Source: Halorubellus sp. JP-L1 (GTDB lineage Archaea > Halobacteriota > Halobacteria > Halobacteriales > Natrialbaceae). Taken from it: DNA of 64,000 nucleotides. The notes below the pieces were generated by a model. It worked only from the letters and a program-made list of their open reading frames with translations, was not told where the DNA came from and searched no databases. Of the stretch, positions 55,335 to 62,983 are shown one piece after another (the first letter of the stretch is position 1; each line of letters starts with the position of its first letter). The position numbers and the translations under genes are program-made. The stretch lies in the NCBI RefSeq assembly GCF_011440375.1, contig NZ_JAAOIR010000003.1, positions 305,394 to 369,393 on the forward strand, given 5' to 3'.

Positions 55335-55492
55335 ACGTATGGCGATCGGGGGGCACACGAGTCGGGTCGAGCGTCGAATCGAGCTGTCGAGTCGGCCGCC
55401 CGGCTCGAGTGCGAGGTGTCGCCGAGAGGTCGTTTCGGGGAGCGCGGTCACGATCGCGGCGATACTGTTCCAGTCGCGACGGCGCGGGACGC
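55335..55492. other. Intergenic region after the array
   Basis: No gene seen. Confidence 0.4.
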
Positions 55493-56167
55493 CTACGTGT
55501 CGGCCCCTTCTGCGAACCACCAGTCCTCCAGGAGGGCGTTGCCCGTGTATCGGATGCGAGTGGACCCGTCGACAGTCGTGACGACGTCGGCGGCGACGAG
55601 CTTCGGGAGGTGACAGTGGTGGATGGAGGCCTCGAGTGCGTCGGGGTTCCGCGGGGAGTCCAGGAGGTCGGCGACGGTGGACGCGAGGACGTCCGGGGAG
55701 GAGCTCCCATGCGTGTGGAGGGCGGCGAGCATCGCTCTGCGTTCGTAGCTGGCGAGTGCGTCGAGCGTCAGCGAGGTCGTCTCGGGGTCGGCGAGGGCCT
55801 GCGAGTCGAGGAGGGTTCGGAACGCGGAGTCCGACCAGAGCGGGTGATCTGTGCGGCCGACCGCGTCGTCGGTCGTTCGTTCGACGACGCCTTCGGCTTC
55901 GAGCGTGGGGAGGTGCACGTGGTGGAGGTCCGACTCGAATTGTTGGACGACGGCGTCGGGAGGGTCGTCGATGGATTCCTGCGTCTCGCGCGCGACGATG
56001 AGTCGAACGAGGTGGGCCTGTGGGATGGGTGCCTGCCGTTCGTCGACGATGGAGAGGATCGTGCGACGGCGTTCGTCGGCGAGGGACGCGTAGAGCGATG
56101 GATCGTCGGTCGCGTCGCGTTCGCGGGCTGTCCCGTGCCGTGTCGGCGTGTTGGCGTGGCTTTCCAT
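55493..56167 (-). CDS. Tandem DUF7344-type winged-helix protein
   Basis: 224 aa (MESHANTPTRHG). Two copies of the DUF7344 winged-helix unit: about residues 22-100 (YASLADERRRTILSIVDE, ESDLHHVHLPTLEAEGVVER) and 130-215 (LDALASYERRAMLAALHTHG, EASIHHCHLPKLVAADVVTT). The HHxHLPxL motif is repeated. A cytoplasmic haloarchaeal DNA-binding protein without a membrane segment. Confidence 0.88.
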   Translation of the reverse strand: MESHANTPTRHGTARERDATDDPSLYASLADERRRTILSIVDERQAPIPQAHLVRLIVARETQESIDDPPDAVVQQFESDLHHVHLPTLEAEGVVERTTDDAVGRTDHPLWSDSAFRTLLDSQALADPETTSLTLDALASYERRAMLAALHTHGSSSPDVLASTVADLLDSPRNPDALEASIHHCHLPKLVAADVVTTVDGSTRIRYTGNALLEDWWFAEGADT

Positions 56168-56485
56168 CGGTCCTAGCCAGCACCCATCGGGAGGTAAGTC
56201 GTGTCACTAATAGATTAGCGTCTACATTCCGAGGCGTGGATGCCGTCGGTGCATCGGTCCATTCGTCCGCTGCTGATTCGGGTCGGTCGCGAAAGTAGAC
56301 GAGTCGGTCGGTCGGACGCGACGGTGGACGAGCCGTCCGGCGGACGCGTCGGACGATTGTGGTCCGACGACGATACACCGGGGGCGTTCGTTCGGGGTCC
56401 GTGACTGGGTCGGATAGCACCGGACGTGGCCGCTTGCAGTGGGAAGCCGAATCGCTATGCGCGCTACAGACCCATGCTCGGGCAG
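56168..56485. other. 318-bp intergenic region
   Basis: No gene seen; contains the promoter regions of the divergent flanking genes. Confidence 0.4.
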
Positions 56486-56818
56486 ATGTCTCAGTCAGCG
56501 ACGAAACTCGTCAAGGATGCACTGGAGAGCAAGGTGGCGCAAGCTGACGCGAAGTCCCGCGAGTCGCGGACGATCACGCGCTCGGAGCTGGAGGACGTCG
56601 TCCGGGAGGGCGTCCGCGAGGGGCTGTCGGAGTACGAGCGAGAGCAGGGGCGCGGTCAAACCGAGGACGTCGAGGCACGGAGCGACGCGTCCGCGTCGGA
56701 CGAGTCGTCGTCCGCGGGAGGCGGCGTAGGTGCACTGGTCATGCTCGGGTTGTTCGTCGCGGCCGTCGTATATCTTCGTCGTCGGTCCCAGCGCGCGGGC
56801 AATTCCTCGGGCACGTAG
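56486..56818 (+). CDS. Small coiled-coil protein with C-terminal TM anchor
   Basis: 110 aa from the ATG at 56486 (MSQSATKLVKDALES); an ATG at 56474 is an alternative. A charged helical N-terminal half (SRTITRSELEDVVREGVREGLSEY) is followed by an acidic linker and a single TM helix (GGGVGALVMLGLFVAAVVYL) with a basic cytoplasmic tail RRRSQR. No family recognised. Confidence 0.65.
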   Translation: MSQSATKLVKDALESKVAQADAKSRESRTITRSELEDVVREGVREGLSEYEREQGRGQTEDVEARSDASASDESSSAGGGVGALVMLGLFVAAVVYLRRRSQRAGNSSGT

Positions 56819-56931
56819 CACCCCGACGGTTCTGGTGGGTTTCGACCGCGAGCGCGGGGATGGTTCGTGAGAACGGGTACGTCCTTAGGCGGTAGCATTA
56901 TGCCTTCAGTAGTGGAATCACGGACGAACGC

Positions 56932-57660
56932 ATGAGTACGATAGTAGACGCGAGTATGGACGCGGAGGAGTTCGCGCTGCACGCCACGCTCTCCGAGTAC
57001 CCGAGCGCTCGGTTCGAGGTGGCGCGCGCCATCGCGACCGGCGGCGACGAGGTCATACCGTTCGTCTGGGCGTCGGGCGCGCCAGTCGACGAGATCGAGG
57101 CGGCGATGCGTGCGGATTCGTCGACGAAGTCCGTGGAACTCGTGAGCCGGTTCGACGAGGAGGACCTGTTCCAGGTGTCGTGGACGGCGCGCGTGCGGAC
57201 GCCGTTCGAGGCGCTCCTCGGGGAGGACGGGGCGGCGCTCCTGGACGCATCGACGAAGGGCACCGAGTGGTGCTTCCGGCTCGTCTACCCCGGGGACGTG
57301 TCGACCGACGCGGTCGGCGTGGAGTGCGAGGAACTGGGCGTGGATCTGGACGTGGATCGCGTGTACTCGCTGTCGGACGCGTTCACGCGCGATCACTTCG
57401 AGCTCACGGAGAAACAGTACGAGACGATCCTGGCGGCGTACGAGGCTGGGTACTACGACATCCCGCGGAAGATCAACCTGAAGGAGCTCGCGTGCGAGCT
57501 CGACGTCTCCCATCAGGCGCTCTCGGAGCGCTTGCGGCGCGGGCACGAGGTCCTGATGACGAACAGTCTCGGGATGGAGTTCGAGGGGTCGCTCGCGGGA
57601 GCGGGTGGCCCGGACGGTGGCGTGTCGGGGCCGCCGCTCGCGGGCTCGCGCGAGGAGTGA
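56932..57660 (+). CDS. Bat-type (bacterio-opsin activator) HTH regulator
   Basis: 242 aa. Same organisation as the protein at 54133: an N-terminal sensory half with PFVWASGAPVDEIEAAM, then the HTH-10 module (LTEKQYETILAAYEAGYYDIPRKIN, ELACELDVSHQALSERLRRG). The C-terminal tail is Gly-rich. Orientation opposite to the first paralogue. Possible target genes are unknown; the family includes regulators of opsin, stress and metabolism. Confidence 0.9.
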   Translation: MSTIVDASMDAEEFALHATLSEYPSARFEVARAIATGGDEVIPFVWASGAPVDEIEAAMRADSSTKSVELVSRFDEEDLFQVSWTARVRTPFEALLGEDGAALLDASTKGTEWCFRLVYPGDVSTDAVGVECEELGVDLDVDRVYSLSDAFTRDHFELTEKQYETILAAYEAGYYDIPRKINLKELACELDVSHQALSERLRRGHEVLMTNSLGMEFEGSLAGAGGPDGGVSGPPLAGSREE

Positions 57661-57738
57661 TCGCTCGGTCGACCGACTGCGAGATACCCCGTGGCTGGTT
57701 CTGGAGTGCGTTGGCGTCCGCGCGTCGAGCGAGCGCTC

Positions 57739-58299
57739 TCACGACAGCTGTTCTCGGAGCCGGTAGCGGTGCCGGTTCGGGCTGACCGCGAGCGCGACGC
57801 CGACGTGGACGACGAGCATGACGGCGAGGAAGACGGAGTTCCAGAGGGGGTCGTTGTAGTAGATGAGGTCGATCCCGAGGGGTTGGTTGTAGAGCGGCCA
57901 GAACGGTTCGATGGGCGTTGAGATGTCGGGCGCGGAGAGGATGTCCGCGAAGACGTGGGCGGTGCCGCCGAGGAAGAACGCGAGCGAGGAGAACGCGAAC
58001 ATGCTGCCGGCGTCGAAGCGATCCCAGCCGAGCCAGCGGTCGAGTGGCTTCGTGAGGACGGCGGCGGCGAGTGCGCCGGCGACGATGCTCGCGGCGGCGA
58101 CGAACACGACCGTGTGCGTGACGCCGTGGTGGTGGACCTCGGCGGGGAACCACCGCGAGAGCCAGAGGTCGATGTCTGGCAGGAGTGACGTGACGAGTCC
58201 GAGTCCGACGAAGGCGATGCTGACCCGGCGGCTCCAGAGGAACCACGCTGGGAGGAGGAAGAGGAGTCCGAACGCGAGGTGACCCATGATGTCGACCAT
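57739..58299 (-). CDS. Membrane-bound metal-dependent hydrolase (DUF457/YdjM-like)
   Basis: 186 aa from the ATG at 58297-58299 (MVDIMGHLAFGLLFLLPAW). About four TM helices; HLAFG, LPDIDLW, HHHGVTHTVVF and GGTAHVFADILSAP give the conserved H/D pattern of LexA-binding/YdjM-like inner membrane hydrolases. Role probably lipid or phosphodiester hydrolysis; unproven. Confidence 0.88.
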   Translation of the reverse strand: MVDIMGHLAFGLLFLLPAWFLWSRRVSIAFVGLGLVTSLLPDIDLWLSRWFPAEVHHHGVTHTVVFVAAASIVAGALAAAVLTKPLDRWLGWDRFDAGSMFAFSSLAFFLGGTAHVFADILSAPDISTPIEPFWPLYNQPLGIDLIYYNDPLWNSVFLAVMLVVHVGVALAVSPNRHRYRLREQLS

Positions 58300-58454
58300 C
58301 GTACGTCGACGTACTGGCGTCGGGTGCAAAAACGCCGCGCCTGCGTGGGCAATACGCGACGGCCGGACGTGAAAGTCTCGATAGACGTCACATCGCTGAT
58401 AATGCATGTGAGGCCGAGGCTTTAACGGTCGTCGTGGAGTGCGTCTACGAAGAG

Positions 58455-59159
58455 ATGGCTACGACAGGCGTTTCGGAGCGTGACGTGGGTCGATCGAGTG
58501 GGAACGGCCGGTTGTCGCCCGACGACCTGTTTCACTCGCTCCAGAATAAACGGCGTCGGCGAGTCCTTCGAACGCTCATGGACGCCAGCGAGGAACCGCT
58601 CGCGATGGGTGACGTCGCCGAGGCGGTCGCGGCGGCGGAGAACGACTGCCCCGAGCGACTCGTGTCGTCTGACCAGCGAAAGCGCGTGTACGTCGCGCTC
58701 TACCAGAATCACCTCCCGCAACTGGACGACGTGGGGTTGATCGAGTACGAACAGAGCCGGGGGCGAGTCGCGACGGGGCCGGCGCTCGAGCAGGCCGCGG
58801 CGTGCCTCGAGATGACGGCCTCGGTGGACGCTCCCGACGGCGGTGAGACCGGCGGCGGGACCGATGGCGGCGAAACAGCCGTTGCGACGGCCGGCGACCG
58901 CGGTGCGTCGTCGGCGTCGTCGACGGACGGCAACGACGATGTCGACGGCGACGAGACGGGCCGGGTCGCACGCGCCGAGGGGTTCGCGGACGACGTTGCC
59001 ACCGTCGCGGCGGGTGCGAGTGGCGTGGTCGCCGCCGTCGGCGTGATCGCACTGGCTGTGGTCTGGTATGGCGTCCTCGCCGCGTCGACGGTGCTCGCAG
59101 CGGTCGTCGTCGTCTCGCTGCTCGCGTTCTTCGTCACGGTCGGACTCGCCCATCGGTAG
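58455..59159 (+). CDS. DUF7344-type winged-helix protein with C-terminal membrane helices
   Basis: 234 aa from the ATG at 58455 (MATTGVSERDVG). The winged helix is at residues 20-115 (LSPDDLFHSLQNKRRRRVLRTLMDA, KRVYVALYQNHLPQLDDVGLIEYE). A Gly/Asp/Thr-rich linker follows, then two TM helices at the C-terminus. Anchors the DNA-binding domain to the membrane, so it may respond to envelope state. Confidence 0.88.
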   Translation: MATTGVSERDVGRSSGNGRLSPDDLFHSLQNKRRRRVLRTLMDASEEPLAMGDVAEAVAAAENDCPERLVSSDQRKRVYVALYQNHLPQLDDVGLIEYEQSRGRVATGPALEQAAACLEMTASVDAPDGGETGGGTDGGETAVATAGDRGASSASSTDGNDDVDGDETGRVARAEGFADDVATVAAGASGVVAAVGVIALAVVWYGVLAASTVLAAVVVVSLLAFFVTVGLAHR

Positions 59160-59711
59160 CGATCGCGATCGATTCCCGGTCCGACCGATGCTCGGTCCGA
59201 CCGATGCCCGGCCCGTCTTCCAGAACTTCAGTAATCGACTCGTGTTCCGGATAATCGGGGCTTATCGGCGGGGGCAAACGCGACGCCGTGCGTCGTTCGT
59301 CTCGCCGTCGAGCCTCGTAGAACTAGGTTGCTTTACAGTAGTAAGTCTGTAAACCCAGGCCCGGTTCGAAAGCGATCGTTACCGGTCATCTGCGACGGTG
59401 ACGAGACCGGAATGGGCGTCGACGGACGCTCGCGACTCGACGAGTAGCGACGAACGACGCCCGACGACCGTCCAGGAGGGCGACTCCATCGTCGAACCGT
59501 CCAGCAATCGACCTCGAGAACGAATCCCGCCACAGTCCAACCCCGGTCGCTTTCGCGGCGGGAAACGCGACGTTACCATCGAGGACCGAGCGAGCACACG
59601 GCTCTCGACCCGTCTATATCGCCCGCCAGCGGTGGTGATGCGGTCGCGACGTCGAGTCGATCGGATACGGGGCCGATAACTAATACCGGTCCTTCCGTCT
59701 GCCCGGTTGCA
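59160..59711. other. 552-bp region without a confident gene
   Basis: Only short direct repeats (GGTCCGACCGATG twice near 59178-59207) stand out. Several short open frames lack haloarchaeal composition. No RNA gene recognised. Confidence 0.4.
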
Positions 59712-59954
59712 ATGGCGAATATCGAATACACTGACAGCGACGAAGGGAAGAAAGTCCTGAACGCACACGGCGACGAGATCGGTCGAATCACAGAGGTCCG
59801 CGGTGACACGGCGTACGTCGACCCCGACCCGGGCATGATGGACACCATGCGGTCGAAGCTCGGCTGGGGCGACGCGGACGACGAAACCTACCCGTTACAG
59901 GACGGAGACGTTACGGAGATCACCGACGACGCGGTACACGTCCGTCAGTTCTAA
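59712..59954 (+). CDS. Small PRC-barrel-like protein
   Basis: 80 aa starting MANIEYTDSDEGKKVLNAHGDEIG. Pattern of the PRC-barrel (GDEIGRITEVRGDTAYVDP, EITDDAVHVRQF), a common small cytoplasmic beta-barrel in haloarchaea. Acidic. Stands alone. Function unknown. Confidence 0.85.
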   Translation: MANIEYTDSDEGKKVLNAHGDEIGRITEVRGDTAYVDPDPGMMDTMRSKLGWGDADDETYPLQDGDVTEITDDAVHVRQF

Positions 59955-60309
59955 CCACTAGCGTTCTGCCCGCTGTCCGAGCGCGTCGGGCGACCGACAG
60001 CATCGAGCGACACGATCGCGGCAGGTGATCGACGCCGCCGACCCGACCGGGGCCGTCGTCCGTGACCGCACGACGGCCCGCTCCCCCTCCTTCGGCCCCC
60101 ACCTCGAACCAGTTCGATGCAGCGACCCCGACGACCACCTGCCGGGAGCGATATCACCCCAGGAACTCTCGCAGACGGCCCCGCGTCGGGCGTCGTAGTC
60201 GCCTCGCGATTCCGGCACCGGTCGTCGCTTCGCGACCCGCGTCCGCCGGTGGAACCTTGCACGCGCCAGCGATAGCTGTAACCTCGCAAGTGGACAGTAA
60301 CGTACAGTA
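59955..60309. other. 355-bp region without a gene
   Basis: Short frames on both strands are Arg-rich and not convincing. Near 60291-60307 ACAGTA-ACGT-ACAGTA is a short repeat in front of the next gene. Confidence 0.4.
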
Positions 60310-60840
60310 GTGAGTTTCCCGACCAGCAACGCCCCGGGCGGACGGACGAATAGACACGACGATGGCGCCGACTGGCGGGCACGCGTGCGTCGACGCCGCC
60401 GCGACACCGCGGGGACGATCGTCGCCCGACTGCTCGCGATCAGACGGTACACCGACCGAGTTCACGCCGAACGATCGACAGGCGTCCGCCAATCTCGGCG
60501 GTCCAGGGACGGTCGCCCGTCGGTCAGTACGAACCGCGAGCGACGCCGGGACGTCGACGGCGTCGCCGAGCCCGAGCGGTCGCGGCGGATCGCCGGAGAC
60601 GGAGGCAGTCCGCGGTTCACGGTCCGCGAGATCGATACTGGACTCCTCGTCGTCGCGGACCTCAAGGGCGTCGTCCGCGACGACCAGCAGACCGAGATCG
60701 ACCTGAGCGACGACGGACTCATCCTCACGGTCGACAACCGCTTCGCGTGGCGCGTCCCCGTGGAGGACGGCCACTCGAGCATCACCGACGTCTCCCTCAA
60801 CAACGACGTCCTGGAGGCCAGAGTGGATGTCGGCGACTGA
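60310..60840 (+). CDS. Hsp20/DUF7127-like small protein, start uncertain
   Basis: 176 aa if the GTG at 60310 is used. The last 75 residues (TGLLVVADLKGVVRDDQQTEIDLSDDGL, NRFAWRVPVEDGHSSITDVSLNNDVLEARVDV) have the beta-sandwich pattern of haloarchaeal DUF7127/GvpH-like Hsp20 relatives. The first 90 residues are strongly Arg-rich and unlike haloarchaeal proteins; a later start or an upstream frameshift is possible. Overlaps the tiny ORF at 60827. Confidence 0.6.
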   Translation: MSFPTSNAPGGRTNRHDDGADWRARVRRRRRDTAGTIVARLLAIRRYTDRVHAERSTGVRQSRRSRDGRPSVSTNRERRRDVDGVAEPERSRRIAGDGGSPRFTVREIDTGLLVVADLKGVVRDDQQTEIDLSDDGLILTVDNRFAWRVPVEDGHSSITDVSLNNDVLEARVDVGD

Positions 60841-60958
60841 TCGGCACGACCCCGCGGCGGGCGCGAGCGAGGTAACGAGCACGAACGAGGAGACGAGCAC
60901 GGAGATACCGAGCGCGAACGAAATGCCGAGCGCGAACGAGGTGACGTTCGCGGGATGA
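60827..60958 (+). CDS. Tiny hexapeptide-repeat ORF coupled to the channel gene
   Basis: 43 aa (MSATDRHDPAAGASEV) from the ATG at 60827. The second half consists of four six-residue units, TSTNEE, TSTEIP, SANEMP, SANEVT, encoded by 18-bp DNA repeats (60867-60948). It overlaps the end of the upstream gene by 14 bases and the channel ATG by 4 bases (ATGA). It may be a translated leader that couples channel synthesis. No Cys or TM. No homologue recognised. Confidence 0.5.
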   Translation: MSATDRHDPAAGASEVTSTNEETSTEIPSANEMPSANEVTFAG

Positions 60959-62043
60959 GTTCGAACGCGAGCGCGCCGTCGATGCGTCACCGCGACGAGA
61001 ACCCGCCCGACGACGTCTGTGGGTACGTGCACGATCTGACGACCGTCGAGGACGTCGGCGGGGCGTGCTGTTATCGCCCGACGCTCGAGGGGGGCGACCA
61101 CTGTATCTGGCATAGCGAGGACGAGACGCGGCCGAGCGTCTCCTTCGACGACAACCTCCCGGACCCTGGCGAACGCCTCGACGGCGCGCACGTACCCGCT
61201 GTCAAGCTCGTCGACACGGACGCATTCGAGGGGTGCTCCCTGATCGGAGCGACGTTCGACGCCACGATCCTCCGCGGATCGTCCTTCCAGAAGGCGGACC
61301 TGCGCGAAGCCGAATTCCAGCGCGTCGACGCGCGCGGCGTCGACTTCTCGGACGCCAACCTCTCCGGCGCGTCCGTCCACGGGACGGACTTCCGCGACGC
61401 GAGCTTCGCACGCTCGCGGTTCGACCAGGCCATCATCTCGAACACGCGCGTGAACCGCTCGACGACGTTCGGGGGAACGACCGAGTACGAGCGCGAACTG
61501 GAGCACGCCGAGTCCAAGGAGGCGTACCGGAAGGACGCCGAAGCGGCGGTCTGGACGTACCGGGAGATTCACGGACTGTTCATCGAGAACGCGCTCCCGC
61601 TGGAGGCGCGCGAGTACTACAACAAGGAGAAGGACACGCGTCGGCGATTGGCGTGGCACATGGGCCACTACCCGCAGGCGATCAAGGCGGAGGCGTCGAA
61701 GTGGGTGACGGGCTATGGGATGAACCCGTACCGCGTCATCGGCACCGCGGCCGTGGTCATCGTCGTCTGCGCGTTCCTGTTCCCGCTCACGGGCGGCATC
61801 GAGGAGACCACCGGCGACGACACCGCGCGGTGGTCGCTCGGGAACCTCTCGGGCAGTCCGGCGTACATCGGCCACGTGATCGTGAAGAGCCTCTACTTCA
61901 GCACGATCACGTTCACGACGCTCGGGTACGGCGACATCACTCCCGTCGGCACGACGGCGCGCGTGATCGCGGGCGTCGAATCGCTACTGGGTGCACTCCT
62001 CACCGCACTCCTCGTGTTCGTGCTCTCGCGGCGCATCAGCTGA
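60955..62043 (+). CDS. Pentapeptide-repeat potassium channel with Cys/His N-terminus
   Basis: 362 aa. The N-terminus has a Cys/His cluster (Cys22, Cys38, Cys39, Cys50, His53), possibly a zinc site. Residues 86-160 form a pentapeptide-repeat beta-helix (LIGATFDATILRGSSFQKAD pattern A(D/N)Lxx). TM helices at about 260-279 and 340-358 flank a pore with TTLGYGD (321-327), the canonical K+ selectivity filter. Domain order pentapeptide-repeat then two-TM channel is known in haloarchaea. Confidence 0.93.
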   Translation: MSSNASAPSMRHRDENPPDDVCGYVHDLTTVEDVGGACCYRPTLEGGDHCIWHSEDETRPSVSFDDNLPDPGERLDGAHVPAVKLVDTDAFEGCSLIGATFDATILRGSSFQKADLREAEFQRVDARGVDFSDANLSGASVHGTDFRDASFARSRFDQAIISNTRVNRSTTFGGTTEYERELEHAESKEAYRKDAEAAVWTYREIHGLFIENALPLEAREYYNKEKDTRRRLAWHMGHYPQAIKAEASKWVTGYGMNPYRVIGTAAVVIVVCAFLFPLTGGIEETTGDDTARWSLGNLSGSPAYIGHVIVKSLYFSTITFTTLGYGDITPVGTTARVIAGVESLLGALLTALLVFVLSRRIS

Positions 62044-62194
62044 CCGCGCTGACCGGGCGCTCTCAACTCGCGCCCCTTCGACGGTTCGACGGGCTCGGGC
62101 GGCAGACCAGCTTCTAGCCGACGTGGTGACTCGTGCGTAATCGACGAAAGAAGTGGACCGTCCAGCGGAGCAGGGATCGCTCAGTGCCGCTCGC
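62044..62194. other. 151-bp convergent intergenic region
   Basis: No gene seen. Confidence 0.4.
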
Positions 62195-62860
62195 TCAGTA
62201 CTGCTGGCTCGGCTGGGGCTGGCCGCCGCCCTGGAAGGACGAGAGCATCTGCTGGCTGGACTGGATGGCCTTCGAGAGCGCCTCCGCGCACTCCTGGCAG
62301 TGCCCGTGCTGGTGCTGGGCGCACTCGCGAGCGCACGCGTCGGCGGCCTCGATGAACACGCTGATGAGGTCCAGTCCGAACGCGGAGTCCCGCGTCATGA
62401 ACGAGACGTTCAGCGACGCGAGATCCGCGACGTCGCGACAGAGCCGCAGGCACTCGTTCATCTGCGGGCCGTCGTCGATGCACTGTTCGGCACACCACTC
62501 CGTGACGTTCGCGGCCTGCACGAGGTCGTGGAGCGCGACCCGCATCTCGTTCGTGAGCGCCTCGTCGAGCCTGAGCTCTCGCTGCCCGCCGCCCTGCTGG
62601 CCGCCCATCGGCTGCGCGCTCATCTGACCGCCACCGGCCTGCATTCCGCCCTGCATCCCCTGCTGGCCGGACTGGCCGATCGCGGACTGCGCACCCTCGG
62701 TGTACCCCTGGGTGCCCTCGGGGATCTGCCCCTGCTGCTGGATTCCCTGCTGGCCCATCTGCGACGATTGTCGGCCCATCTGCGACGGCTGCTGGCCCAT
62801 CTGGGACTGGCTGGACGGTTGACTTCCGATACCCTGCTGCTGTTGTGGTTGTTGCATCAT
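62195..62860 (-). CDS. Four-helix-bundle (DUF326/Csp-like) protein with Gln/Gly-rich N-terminal extension
   Basis: 221 aa. The first 95 residues are Gln/Gly/Met/Ser-rich repeats (MMQQPQQQQGIGSQPSSQSQ, MGGQQGGGQREL). The C-terminal 115 residues are a DUF326 bundle: ANVTEWCAEQCIDDG, NECLRLCRDVADLASLNVSFM, DACARECAQHQHGHCQECAEAL. Homologue of the frameshifted protein at 31731 with fewer Cys. Likely a copper-binding or -storing protein with a disordered, possibly sticky, extension. Confidence 0.88.
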   Translation of the reverse strand: MMQQPQQQQGIGSQPSSQSQMGQQPSQMGRQSSQMGQQGIQQQGQIPEGTQGYTEGAQSAIGQSGQQGMQGGMQAGGGQMSAQPMGGQQGGGQRELRLDEALTNEMRVALHDLVQAANVTEWCAEQCIDDGPQMNECLRLCRDVADLASLNVSFMTRDSAFGLDLISVFIEAADACARECAQHQHGHCQECAEALSKAIQSSQQMLSSFQGGGQPQPSQQY

Positions 62861-62983
62861 GGTCGTTGTATTGGTGGGTCGTTTTGTCTGTGGAAGCTGA
62901 CGGCCGCGCGTGGTCGCTCGCGACCGTTCGCTAGTCGACGCGACTCGGTCGCCGCGAGACGCGCCGAGGGGTTCGCTACAGCG

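Noticed and set aside
59379..59768. Minus-strand frame of about 130 codons in the 59160-59711 gap
   Set aside because: Overlaps the start of the PRC-barrel-like gene, is Arg-rich and has no motif.
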